In this document: positions 15,371 to 22,952 of the stretch, piece after piece
Layout of the letters: every line of letters begins with the position of its first letter
Position numbering within the stretch: position 1 is the first letter of the stretch
Origin: Halanaeroarchaeum sp051744605
Lineage (GTDB): Archaea; Halobacteriota; Halobacteria; Halobacteriales; Halobacteriaceae
Direction: 5' to 3'
DNA: 22,996 nt
Assembly: GCA_051744605.1 (NCBI GenBank)
Contig: JBNJDE010000023.1
Span: 1-22,996, forward strand
Program-made: the position numbers and the translations under genes
The notes under the pieces: model-generated
Told to the model about the DNA's origin: nothing
Database searches by the model: none
What the model saw: the letters and a program-made list of their open reading frames with translations, nothing else

Positions 15371-16492
15371 ATGAGCACGCGCGAGCCCATCGCGGTCGCC
15401 ACGAGAGGGTCCGACCTGGCGCTGCGACAGAGCCGGACCATCGCAGAGCGCCTCGAGGACCACCGGTTCGAGGCGACGCTGGTCGAAGTGGAGACGACGG
15501 GTGACCGGATCGACGACGCCCTCATCCAGGACCTGGGCAAGACGGGAGCGTTCGTCCGCGCCCTCGACGAACGGGTCCTCGACGGCGAGGTCGACGTGGC
15601 CGTACACTCGATGAAGGACCTCCCGACGGAACAGCCCGCGGGCCTCGTCGTCGCGGCGGTTCCGCGACGGGCCACCCCCCTCGACGTCGTCGTGACGCCC
15701 GACGGGGACCGGCTCACGGCGCTCCCCCGTGGTGCGACCGTCGGGACCTCCAGTCTCCGCAGGAAAGCACAGATCCTCGCCCGTCGGCCGGACCTCGACG
15801 TGGAACCGCTTCGGGGCAACGTCGACACGCGGGTACAGAAGCTCCTCGCCACACGGCTCCAGGCCGAGCACGAACGGCGGCTCGAGGCCCAGAAGGCCGA
15901 TCAGAGCGCCAAGGCGCGCGACCGGAAGCGCACCGACGACGAGGAGGTCAACTACGACGGGCCGACCTTCGAGCGCACCGTCGAGGAGTGGTTCGACGAC
16001 CTGAGCGAGCTGGAACGCCAGGCGATGGAGCGGACCGTGGAGACCGAGTACGACGCCATCGTCCTCGCGCGTGCGGGACTGGAGCGCAGTGGCCTCGCCG
16101 GTGAGCTATCGATGGTCGACCTGCCCCGACGCACACACGTCCCCTCTGCTGGCCAGGGCGCACTCGCCATCACCGCCCGCGCCGACAGCGCCATCGCCGA
16201 CCGACTGTTCGACCTGCTCGATCACCCGCACTCGCGCGTTGCGGTCACCACGGAACGGATCATCCTCGAGGAACTGGGCGGTGGCTGTGTCGCGCCGGTC
16301 GGCATCCACGCCCACATCAAGGGAGACGCCGTGGAGACCCGCGTGCAGGTGCTGAGCCAGGACGGCCAGCGGGAGATCGGGGAAATGCGCGACCTCGACA
16401 TCGAAAACTACGCCGAAGCGGCCCGTGCGTTCGCCGCGGACCTGGCGGACCGCGGGGCGAGCGAGCTCATCGAGGAGGCGGCCCGGGAATGA
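15371..16492 (+). CDS. hemC: Hydroxymethylbilane synthase (porphobilinogen deaminase)
   Basis: A 373-residue HemC, which polymerises four porphobilinogen units into hydroxymethylbilane. It begins VATRGSDLALRQS, and has the substrate-binding HSMKDLPTEQP and TSSLRRKAQ motifs with LRGNVDTRVQKL. The cysteine that carries the dipyrromethane cofactor is in EELGGGCVAPVGIHA. Between RGNVDTRV and the usual EYDAIVLARAGLERSGL there is a charged insertion of about 65 residues, which I believe is common in haloarchaeal HemC and explains the length above about 310. The start has GGAG upstream and a weak TATA near -27. It overlaps hemD by four bases (ATGA), so the two are co-translated. Confidence 0.95.
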   Translation: MSTREPIAVATRGSDLALRQSRTIAERLEDHRFEATLVEVETTGDRIDDALIQDLGKTGAFVRALDERVLDGEVDVAVHSMKDLPTEQPAGLVVAAVPRRATPLDVVVTPDGDRLTALPRGATVGTSSLRRKAQILARRPDLDVEPLRGNVDTRVQKLLATRLQAEHERRLEAQKADQSAKARDRKRTDDEEVNYDGPTFERTVEEWFDDLSELERQAMERTVETEYDAIVLARAGLERSGLAGELSMVDLPRRTHVPSAGQGALAITARADSAIADRLFDLLDHPHSRVAVTTERIILEELGGGCVAPVGIHAHIKGDAVETRVQVLSQDGQREIGEMRDLDIENYAEAARAFAADLADRGASELIEEAARE

Positions 16493-17214
16493 GCCACTCG
16501 GTCGCCGTCTTCCGCCCGAACGACGAACGCATCGAGGCGGCCGTCGACCTGCTCGAATCGCTCGACGTCGAGGCCGTCTCGGACCCGATGCTCGCCGTCG
16601 AAGCGACCGGAGCCGTTCCCCGGACCGACGCCGAGTACGTCGTTCTCACGAGCACGACCGGCGTCGAACTCGCCGCAAAAGCGGGGTGGTCGCCGGCCGA
16701 CCAGGAGCTGGTCGCCATCGGGCCGAAGACCGCCGACGCGGCCAGGGACGCGGGCTTCCCGGTCGACGTCGTCCCGGAGGAGTACACGTCGGCGGGGCTG
16801 GTCGAGGCGATGGCCGACCGCGTCGATGGTGCTCGTGTCGAGGTCGCCCGGAGCGACCACGGCAGCCAGGTGCTCCTGGACGGCCTCGAACGTGCAGGCG
16901 CCTACCTGCACGAGACCATCCTCTACCGGCTCGTCAGACCGCCAGCGGCCGGCATCTCGGTCGAACGCGCGGTCGGCGGGGACCTCGACGCCGCGTTGTT
17001 CACCTCCTCGCTCACCGTCGAGCACTTCGTCGAGGCCGCCGAGGAGCGTGGCGTCGCGGCGGAACTCCCCGCTGCGATGGCGAGCGTCACGGTCGGTTGC
17101 ATCGGCCCCCCGACCCGCGAGACGGCCGAAGCGGCGGGGTTCGACGTGGACGTCGTCCCCGACGACGCGACCTTCGACGCGCTCGCGCGGGCGGTCGTCG
17201 ACCGGCTCGAGTGA
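16489..17214 (+). CDS. hemD: Uroporphyrinogen-III synthase
   Basis: A 241-residue HemD, which inverts ring D and closes hydroxymethylbilane to uroporphyrinogen III, the branch point to siroheme, cobalamin and heme. HemD sequences vary greatly, but family marks are present: AVFRPNDERIEA at the start, VVLTSTTGVELAAK, AIGPKTADAARDAGF with VVPEEYTSAGLVEAM, then ALFTSSLTVEHFVEAA and CIGPPTRETAEAAGF. The two-domain repeat of this last pattern is typical. ATGA overlap with hemC and a GGAGG about ten bases upstream fix the start. The order hemC-hemD supports the call. Confidence 0.93.
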   Translation: MSHSVAVFRPNDERIEAAVDLLESLDVEAVSDPMLAVEATGAVPRTDAEYVVLTSTTGVELAAKAGWSPADQELVAIGPKTADAARDAGFPVDVVPEEYTSAGLVEAMADRVDGARVEVARSDHGSQVLLDGLERAGAYLHETILYRLVRPPAAGISVERAVGGDLDAALFTSSLTVEHFVEAAEERGVAAELPAAMASVTVGCIGPPTRETAEAAGFDVDVVPDDATFDALARAVVDRLE

Positions 17215-17267
17215 GCCAGCCCGTCTGCCGGCCGAACCTTCTTCTCGCGGGCCCACCTGCGTGAGGT

Positions 17268-18038
17268 ATGATATCGTACGACCAGCACGACGCGGCCGCC
17301 TGGATCACCCTCGACCGACCCGCGAAGAAGAACGCGCTCCACCTCGACGGCTGGCGGGACCTGCGCGAAGCGCTCGAACGCGCCGAAGCCGAGGCGAGCG
17401 TGGCCGTGCTGACGGGCGTCGAGGACGTCTTCAGCGCCGGCGACGACATCGCCGTCATCGAGCGCGCCGAGACGCTCGACGACCTGGACGAACTGGTGGC
17501 GGTCCTCGGCGACGTCCTCTTCGGCATCGAGACGCTCGACGTGCCGGTCGTGGCCGCCGTGAACGGTCTGGCCTACGGCGGTGGCTGCGAACTCGTCGCC
17601 GCGGCCGACCTGGCCGTGGCGACACCGGACGCCACCTTCGCCCTCCCGGAGGCGAGCATCGGGGCGTATCCGCCCTACGCGGCCGAGCGCGTGGCCGAGA
17701 CCGTCGGGAAGAAGCGGTTCATGGAGCTCGCGTTGACCGCCCAGCCCATCGGCGCCGAGCGGGCCGCCGACTGGGGGCTGCTCAACCGGGTGGTGGCGCG
17801 GGACGAGCTCGAATCGACCGTCGACGAACTGGTCGCGGCGATGGCGTCCACGCCCGCGGCGTCCATCCGGACGACCAAACGGGTGGTCGCCGCCCGGGCA
17901 CAGGCGGCCGGGGAACGAGAGCGCGTGAGGGGTGGCTTCGCGCAGGTTCGGGCCGACGAGGAGTGTCGCGCCGCGACAGAGCGGTTCCTCCACGGCGGGT
18001 CGGACAGCGACCCAGCCGGTGGTGACCCGGAGGGTTAA
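17268..18038 (+). CDS. Enoyl-CoA hydratase/isomerase family protein
   Basis: A 256-residue crotonase-fold protein, expected to act on acyl-CoA in the cytoplasm. The oxyanion hole and first catalytic glutamate are in NGLAYGGGCELVAAADL; the second glutamate is in ALPEASIGAYP. Having both suggests hydratase rather than a simple isomerase. The CoA-binding strand is VLTGVEDVFSAGDDI. The C-terminal helix DEECRAATERFL is also usual. It lies 53 bases after hemD and 27 bases before the RecJ gene, whose promoter overlaps its stop codon. Specific substrate is unknown; there is no link visible to tetrapyrrole synthesis. Confidence 0.9.
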   Translation: MISYDQHDAAAWITLDRPAKKNALHLDGWRDLREALERAEAEASVAVLTGVEDVFSAGDDIAVIERAETLDDLDELVAVLGDVLFGIETLDVPVVAAVNGLAYGGGCELVAAADLAVATPDATFALPEASIGAYPPYAAERVAETVGKKRFMELALTAQPIGAERAADWGLLNRVVARDELESTVDELVAAMASTPAASIRTTKRVVAARAQAAGERERVRGGFAQVRADEECRAATERFLHGGSDSDPAGGDPEG

Positions 18039-18040
18039 AC
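18032..18040 (+). promoter_or_regulatory. TATA of the RecJ-like gene, overlapping the upstream stop codon
   Basis: GGGTTAAAC includes the TAA stop of the preceding gene. Its centre is about 30 bases upstream of the RecJ ATG, consistent with leaderless transcription. Confidence 0.5.
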
Positions 18041-18065
18041 CGGAGACCGGTCCTATCCCGGTTCG

Positions 18066-19502
18066 ATGGACGCACCGGTTCCCGCCCTGGCCGCCCGCGC
18101 CGAGGCCGCCGCCAGACGGCTCCGCGAAGCCGAGTCGGTACTGTTGGCCGCCCACATCGACGCCGACGGCCTCACCAGCGCCGCCATCGCGACGACGGCG
18201 CTCGAACGGGCAGGTATCCCGGTCGCGACGACCTTCGAGAAGCAACTCGACGAGGAGGCCATTGCGGCCATCGCCGCGAGCGACTACGAGACCGTCCTGT
18301 TCACCGACTTCGGGAGTGGCCAACTCGACGTCATCGTCGAGTACGCCGACCGGGCCGGCTTCACGCCGGTCGTGGCCGACCACCACCAGCCGGCCGACGC
18401 CGACACCGAGTTCCACGTCAACCCGCTGCTGGAGGGCATCGACGGCGGCAGCGAACTCTCCGGCGCGGGGGCGGCGTACGTGCTCGCGAGGGCGCTCGCG
18501 GACTGCGACCGCGACCCCGAGGACCACGCGACCGAGGGGAACCGCGACCTCGCCGCGCTGGCCGTGGTCGGCGCCGTCGGCGACATGCAGACGGTCGACG
18601 GCGAACTCGTCGGCGCGAACGCGCGTATCGTCGACGAAGGGGTCGCCGCCGGCGTGCTGGATACCGCGAAGGACCTGGCGATGTACGGCACCCAGACCCG
18701 CCCACTCCCGAAGCTCCTCGAGTACGCGAACGACGTGCGAATTCCCGGTATCACGAACGACCAGGCCGGTGCCGTTCGGTTCCTGGACGGCCTCGACCTG
18801 GACCTCCAGGCCGACGGCGACTGGCGGGCGTGGGCCGATCTGACCCACGACGAACGCCAGACCGTGGTCTCCGCACTGGTCAGACGCGCGGTGCGAAACG
18901 GCGTTCCGGCGGCGCGGATCGACGACCTGATCGGCACCAGTTACACGCTGCCCCGTGAGACGCCCGGGACGGTCCTCAGGGACGCCTCGGAGTTCTCCAC
19001 GCTGCTCAACGCGACCGCCCGCTACGATCGCGCCGACGTGGGCCTGGCCGTCTGCCTCGGCGAACGAGGGGCGGCCTTCGGCGAGGCGGAGCGGTTGTTA
19101 CGCACCCATCGCCGGAACCTCTCGCAGGGTATCGAGTGGGTGGCCGACCACGGGGTGACCCGGGAGGACAACTGTCAGTGGTTCCACGCCGAAGACGAGA
19201 TCAGAGAGACCATCGTCGGCATCATCGCCGGCATGGCCTTCGGCGCGGACGGGGTCGACCGGTCGGTTCCGATGATCGCCTTCGCCAACGCGGAGGACGG
19301 AGAGACGAAGGTCTCCGCTCGGGGGAATGCGGGGCTACTCCGGAAGGGGCTCGACCTCTCGGCGGTCATGCAGCAGGCCTCGCGGACGGTCGGCGGCGAT
19401 GGCGGGGGGCACGCGGTCGCCGCCGGTGCGACCGTTCCACGGGGAACGGAGACGGCGTTCGTCGAGGCCGCCGACCGCATCCTCGGTGAACAGCTACGCT
19501 GA
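18066..19502 (+). CDS. Archaeal RecJ/GAN-like DHH-family nuclease
   Basis: A 478-residue DHH phosphoesterase. Metal-binding motifs run in order: AAHIDADGLTSA (motif I, H30, D32, D34), LFTDFGSGQ (D81), and ADHHQPADA (DHH at 105-107). The C-terminal DHHA1 domain has VGGDGGGHAVAAGA near residues 442-455. Archaeal homologues (GAN, RecJ-like) are single-strand nucleases that associate with GINS at the replication fork. A length near 480 fits the archaeal type, lacking the bacterial RecJ OB-fold extension. A leaderless promoter overlaps the previous gene's stop. The last nine bases overlap the convergent zinc-ribbon gene. Family is certain; the choice between GAN and another RecJ paralogue is not. 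Confidence 0.9.
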   Translation: MDAPVPALAARAEAAARRLREAESVLLAAHIDADGLTSAAIATTALERAGIPVATTFEKQLDEEAIAAIAASDYETVLFTDFGSGQLDVIVEYADRAGFTPVVADHHQPADADTEFHVNPLLEGIDGGSELSGAGAAYVLARALADCDRDPEDHATEGNRDLAALAVVGAVGDMQTVDGELVGANARIVDEGVAAGVLDTAKDLAMYGTQTRPLPKLLEYANDVRIPGITNDQAGAVRFLDGLDLDLQADGDWRAWADLTHDERQTVVSALVRRAVRNGVPAARIDDLIGTSYTLPRETPGTVLRDASEFSTLLNATARYDRADVGLAVCLGERGAAFGEAERLLRTHRRNLSQGIEWVADHGVTREDNCQWFHAEDEIRETIVGIIAGMAFGADGVDRSVPMIAFANAEDGETKVSARGNAGLLRKGLDLSAVMQQASRTVGGDGGGHAVAAGATVPRGTETAFVEAADRILGEQLR

Positions 19503-19661
19503 GTTCGCGGGGCCGGGCGCGAGGACGAAGTCCCGCTCGTCGACGCCAGCCCCACAGACGATACACCCGAATTCGCAGAGCAGTTCTCGCATCCCGTCGT
19601 CGAGGTAGATGGTCTCCTCGCAGTCGGGACAGGCGAACTGCAACACCGCTGAACTACCCAT
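19494..19661 (-). CDS. Small zinc-ribbon protein, paralogue of the 6369-6545 product
   Basis: A 55-residue protein beginning MGSSAVLQFACPDCEETIYL. CPDC (C11, C14) and GCIVCG (C33, C36) form a zinc ribbon, with an extra C29; the end includes DERDFVLAPGP. It shares the pattern FxCPDC, R..LLxxxGCxxCG and DFV with the 58-residue protein at 6369-6545. GGTGGGAAT precedes the start. It lies 60 bases downstream of the HTH-10 gene at 19722 on the same strand, with a T-rich minus-strand stretch (CTTTCTTTTG) between, and overlaps the RecJ 3' end by nine bases. Function is unknown; it is probably an accessory of the regulator. Confidence 0.75.
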   Translation of the reverse strand: MGSSAVLQFACPDCEETIYLDDGMRELLCEFGCIVCGAGVDERDFVLAPGPANSA

Positions 19662-19721
19662 ATTCCCACCTTCGGCACAATACCGTAAAACGACGGCCCC
19701 ACAAAAGAAAGGGAGTCGCCT

Positions 19722-20369
19722 CTAGGACTGCAGAATCGCCGAGAGGAGCTTCGACTGGGCCGCGGCGAGGTGCTCGGTGAACGTCGAGGTCGTAATGTCC
19801 AGTGCGTTAGCCACGTCGCCAGCATTCGCGCCTTTGGGATGTTCGAAGTACCCGAGTTGGTGGGCCGTGGTCAGGACCTCCTCCTGACGGGCGGTCAGTT
19901 CGCTCCGGTCGACGAGGACCAGGTCGGCCGCCTCGGTATCGCCGTTCCGTGACCGGAGGAGGCGGTTGACGTTCACCTCGTCGTACTGGCGACGCAGCGA
20001 CGTGACCACCTGCTGGAGATGATCCATATCGTCCGCGTGGAAGGCCATCTCGAGCGACCCCGACTCGGCGGCGACGTCGAGGACCGGCGATCCGTACTCC
20101 TCGACGGATTCGCATGGACACGGTCGGTCGACCGATCGCTCGAACCGGTAGACCCGCTCCGATCCGTAGGAGAAGACTTCTTCGACGGCCGGTTCGGCGT
20201 CGACGTCGGCCGGCCCGTCGAGGACGAATTCCTCGGTGACGGTCGCGGTATCCGGCGCAGTCGTCTTCGAGATGGACTGGGTCGCGGTCTCCGCTTCGTC
20301 GGCGATCCGGGCGACTGGACACGACGTCTTCGCGTCGAGGGACAGTTCGGCTCGAATGCCCGTAGTCAT
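19722..20369 (-). CDS. HTH-10 regulator with N-terminal CPVA and CxC cysteine motifs (DmsR-like)
   Basis: A 215-residue regulator. The N-terminal half begins GIRAELSLDAKTSCPVA (C17) and includes FSYGSERVYRF and RPCPCESVEEYGSPVL (C84, C86). The C-terminal HTH-10 domain is RSELTARQEEVLTTAHQLGY, then NAGDVANALDITTSTFTEHL and AAAQSKLL. I started it at ATG 20369, aligning with the paralogue at 20763; the frame is open further up. The product is closely similar to that paralogue throughout. DmsR-type relatives activate DMSO/TMAO respiration genes in Halobacterium. The cysteines could hold a metal or Fe-S cluster or sense redox state; this is inferred. It is followed by a zinc-ribbon gene. Confidence 0.88.
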   Translation of the reverse strand: MTTGIRAELSLDAKTSCPVARIADEAETATQSISKTTAPDTATVTEEFVLDGPADVDAEPAVEEVFSYGSERVYRFERSVDRPCPCESVEEYGSPVLDVAAESGSLEMAFHADDMDHLQQVVTSLRRQYDEVNVNRLLRSRNGDTEAADLVLVDRSELTARQEEVLTTAHQLGYFEHPKGANAGDVANALDITTSTFTEHLAAAQSKLLSAILQS

Positions 20370-20762
20370 ATCCCGTCCGACGAGTCTGCGATAGAAAACG
20401 ATTCCGACCGACAGCGCCCGACACCGGCGATATTCGCCGATAGAAGGATGAACGGAGGCCATTAGCACCTCGACGGGCGCGAACGACCCCATCCCCTACC
20501 ACCTCAGCCAATCACGACTCTCCGTCCACGCTGTCCACAATATGAGGGGTTGTAAATCCAACAATAATTCAGTCGAAACGTCTCTAAAGTGCCGATATCG
20601 CCACTTCTAGCCCATCTAAAACGGTTTTTCAGGCTGTGAGAAACGGAGTGTCCTTTAGGTCGATTTAGCGACGAGTACCAAATATCTGCGACGGGCCAGT
20701 TCAGTCCCGTCGAAATCGAGCATCGCACCCGACTACCCTCCCCCAACCAAACGTACCCCACT
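20370..20762. promoter_or_regulatory. Divergent regulatory region between two HTH-10 genes, with two palindromes
   Basis: A gap of 393 bases with no gene. It holds the inverted repeat CGGCGA-TAT-TCGCCG at 20425-20439, about 60 bases upstream of the minus-strand gene, and the 20-base near-perfect palindrome AAGTGCCGATATCGCCACTT at 20587-20606. Both contain a CGATAT core flanked by GCC/GGC. The stretch 20540-20640 is AT-richer than the coding surroundings. These are natural candidates for auto- or cross-regulation by the flanking regulators. Confidence 0.55.
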
Positions 20763-21434
20763 ATGAGCGCAGGAATCAGAGCACAGATCCGAATCGGCAA
20801 TGCAACCAGTTGTCCCGTCGCCCAGGCGTCGGACGATGGCGTGGCGTGTTACAACGTCTCGAAGCGCGTCGAACCCGACACCGGCCGCGTGACCGAGGAG
20901 TTCGCGACCGACGCGAACGGCGATCTCGAGGACATCGACGGGCTCGAATCGGTGTTCTCCTACGGCCAGAAGTCCGTCTACCGCTTCCAGCGTGACTTCG
21001 GGGACGACTGCGCCTGCGAGATGGTCGAGCAGTTCAACGCACCGATCGTCGAGGTACAGGCCGAGAACGGTGACCTCTCGATGACGTTCCACGCACAGAC
21101 GATGGAGGACCTGCGGGACGCCGTGAGCACGCTCCGAGAGAACTACGACGCCGTCGACGTCCAGCGGCTCGTCAGCTCGAAGGACGAAGACGGCGCTGAT
21201 GACCTCGTGTTCGTGGATCGCGGTGAACTCACCGATCGCCAGCGGGAGGTCCTCGAGACGGCCTTCCAGATGGGCTACTTCGAGCACCCGAAGGGAGCCA
21301 ACGCCGGCGAAGTCGCCGAATCACTGGGCATCACGACCTCGACGTTCACCGAGCACCTCGCCGCGGCACAGTCGAAACTCCTGAAGACCATCCTCGACGG
21401 CGCGGACGCGGTGAAACCGCGAGCGACGGCCTGA
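20763..21434 (+). CDS. HTH-10 regulator, paralogue of the divergent 19722-20369 gene
   Basis: A 223-residue regulator. It matches its neighbour almost throughout: GIRAQIRIGNATSCPVA (C17), FSYGQKSVYRFQRDFGDDCACEMVEQF as adjoining motifs (C83, C85), then RGELTDRQREVLETAFQMGY and NAGEVAESLGITTSTFTEHL with AAAQSKLLKTIL. The near-identical recognition helices (GITTSTFTEHL against DITTSTFTEHL) suggest the two bind the same or very similar DNA. The CPVA and CxC cysteines are kept, plus C29. Divergent arrangement suggests duplication with inversion. No Shine-Dalgarno is visible; AAATATC about 80 bases upstream is a possible TATA. Target genes are unknown. Confidence 0.88.
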   Translation: MSAGIRAQIRIGNATSCPVAQASDDGVACYNVSKRVEPDTGRVTEEFATDANGDLEDIDGLESVFSYGQKSVYRFQRDFGDDCACEMVEQFNAPIVEVQAENGDLSMTFHAQTMEDLRDAVSTLRENYDAVDVQRLVSSKDEDGADDLVFVDRGELTDRQREVLETAFQMGYFEHPKGANAGEVAESLGITTSTFTEHLAAAQSKLLKTILDGADAVKPRATA

Positions 21435-22238
21435 TTCCGGATCGATCGCACGCCGGATCTTTTCGGCCGGATATCGTATCGAGAGTGGCCTCACCGCCGA
21501 ACTAGCTCGATTTCGGGCTTCGGATACTCGGCTCGACCTCGCAGTACCGACGGGTTCGAGAGAGGCGTCCGAGCACCGCAATATCGTGTATACGGGACGG
21601 AAAACCGCTCTCACCGTAATTTGCACTGGTCGAGGCGTGGATAGTGGGTCGAGAGCGAGTTTTTGGTATCGCATCATGCGGTTTATTATAAGAACGATGG
21701 CCAAGAGCGAGCGGTCGACCGGACCCGGCCACGGCGGCCGAACGACGGCCCGTGGCTGTGACCGCGTCATCGGAGCGATTATCGGCGAAAACCAGCCCAG
21801 CGGTGAGAAGAACCAGTGACCGCACCGATATCGATTCACCCGAGCCCAGACGGCCGAGGCGAGAACGTCCCACCGGAGTCCACTCCGACACGACCATTCG
21901 ATGGCACACGATGGCAACGATAGTCACGGTAGACGGGCGGACTCGAGCTGTCGGTGGTCGACCCTCGCAAATGGGCCCGGAGGCGACGGGATAACCACCA
22001 CCGACCCCATGATTCGAGACACGAGAATTCGCGGCCACCAGACGCTCGAACCCGGATCCACCGCAGTCACCGAATGACTGCTATCCGGGCAGTATTCGAT
22101 ATATCGGCATGCAGTGTATCGTATGAAGGATTCCGTGGCAGCGGCCGGTCGATACCCGCCGGAAATGAGTACGCCGAGCATCCCGGAGGGCCCACCGAGA
22201 AATCCCCACCCCGTACCCACCCCCACGATCGGCGCCAT

Positions 22239-22257
22239 ATATCGCATAACGCGATAT
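22239..22257. repeat. Inverted repeat ATATCGC / GCGATAT
   Basis: Seven-base arms separated by ATAAC, in the gene-free stretch about 185 bases upstream of the NifU-domain gene. It could be a regulator-binding site sharing the GATATCG core seen in the HTH-10 divergent region. Confidence 0.4.
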
Positions 22258-22410
22258 CGAATCCCGACAGCGTGGAGTGACGACGCAGCCGCTGCTATCG
22301 GAACGAACAGTCACAGTTCGGCGGCGCAGACGGGCACGCCATTGGAAATCGGAAATGGACGGTAGAGCGGTCGAAGACCACCATATCGCCGAAAACCGCG
22401 GTAACCAAAG

Positions 22411-22418
22411 GCATAAAC
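22411..22418 (+). promoter_or_regulatory. TATA of the NifU-domain gene
   Basis: AACCAAAGGCATAAACCC gives a BRE and TATA whose centre is about 27 bases upstream of the ATG, fitting a leaderless transcript. Confidence 0.5.
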
Positions 22419-22441
22419 CCGCACATCTCTAATTCCCGCTC

Positions 22442-22726
22442 ATGAGCACCGAGAGCGGGGACGTGACCGATCTGCGGGAGCGGGTTACGGATTTTCTCAG
22501 CCGTAACTTCCCGCAGATCCAGATGCACGGGGGGACGGCCGTCATCGAGAGTCTCGACGCCGAGTCCGGAGAGGTCTCCCTCCGTCTCGCGGGTGCCTGC
22601 AGCGGCTGCGGAATCTCGCCGATGACCGTCCAGGCGATCAAATCGCGGATGGCCGCAGAGATCCCGGAGATCGAAACGGTCCACGCGGACGCCGAAGGCG
22701 ACGCGTCCACCGACCCACCGTTCTAA
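22442..22726 (+). CDS. NifU C-terminal-domain (Nfu) iron-sulfur scaffold/carrier protein
   Basis: A 94-residue single-domain protein. It begins DLRERVTDFLSRNFPQIQMHGG, typical of Nfu domains, and has the cluster-binding motif ACSGCGISPMTVQAI, in which the CSGC pair (two cysteines) binds a [4Fe-4S] cluster at a dimer interface. The C-terminal strand IPEIETVHADAEGD completes the fold. Nfu proteins receive clusters from the SUF scaffold and pass them to client enzymes; the four-cluster reductase subunit in this window would be one possible client. The gene has its own leaderless-type promoter and no operon partner. Confidence 0.92.
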   Translation: MSTESGDVTDLRERVTDFLSRNFPQIQMHGGTAVIESLDAESGEVSLRLAGACSGCGISPMTVQAIKSRMAAEIPEIETVHADAEGDASTDPPF

Positions 22727-22764
22727 TCCAGCTCCTCACGACCAGGGTTTGGGCCAGTAATCTG

Positions 22765-22769
22765 TTTTT
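22765..22769 (+). terminator. T-run after the NifU-domain gene
   Basis: TCTGTTTTTCC about 40 bases after the stop, the likely T-tract terminator before the next promoter region. Confidence 0.35.
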
Positions 22770-22886
22770 CCAGTGCGATCGGCACGCATCCGACTCGCTG
22801 ACACCCTCGCCACGACTCCGTCGCCCACCCCGTGAGCGTGTCTTTATATATTATAGCCTATATCGCTATACAAATAATCGCCACCG

Positions 22887-22952
22887 ATGACTGCAGTCGG
22901 ACGGATGGCCCACCGACGTTTATGGCCGTTCACCCGCAGGACTACGATATGA
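22887..22952 (+). CDS. Possible 21-residue upstream ORF overlapping the next start
   Basis: ATG at 22887 reads MTAVGRMAHRRLWPFTRRTTI and stops at TGA 22950-22952, overlapping the following ATG (ATGA). An AT-rich stretch (TTTATATATTATAG, about 22842-22855, and TATACAAATAAT, 22867-22878) precedes it. The composition is basic, unlike a haloarchaeal protein, and the downstream gene has its own TATA inside it (GTTTATGG, 22918-22925), so this may be chance. Confidence 0.2.
   Translation: MTAVGRMAHRRLWPFTRRTTI

Larger units (their letters stand above)
21435..22441. other. About 1 kb without a convincing gene
   Basis: Open frames of 80-200 codons here are Arg/Ser-rich, lack acidic haloarchaeal composition and show no domains. 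The stretch has many CGATAT/ATATCG motifs (for example near 21472, 21826, 22097, 22239 and 22253). It also has an inverted repeat ATATCGC-ATAAC-GCGATAT at 22239-22257, and TTTATTATAA at 21682-21691. The last of these is followed by a 40-codon frame (21697-21819) starting MAKSERSTGPG that resembles nothing known. No tRNA or known RNA fold was recognised. It may be a decayed gene, an RNA locus or extended regulatory DNA. Confidence 0.5.

Noticed and set aside
15850..16045. Charged insertion in HemC as a possible novel domain
   Set aside because: I recall similar insertions in haloarchaeal HemC proteins, so it is probably a lineage feature.
16923..18848. 641-codon minus-strand frame
   Set aside because: Antisense to hemD, the hydratase and RecJ, all of which show clear family motifs; no motif in this frame.
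21530..21600. GGTTCGAG stretch resembling a tRNA T-arm
   Set aside because: No cloverleaf, acceptor stem or anticodon arm could be formed around it on either strand.
21502..22247. Minus-strand frames of 107-198 codons
   Set aside because: Ser/Arg-rich with no domains or haloarchaeal acidity; mutually overlapping frames.
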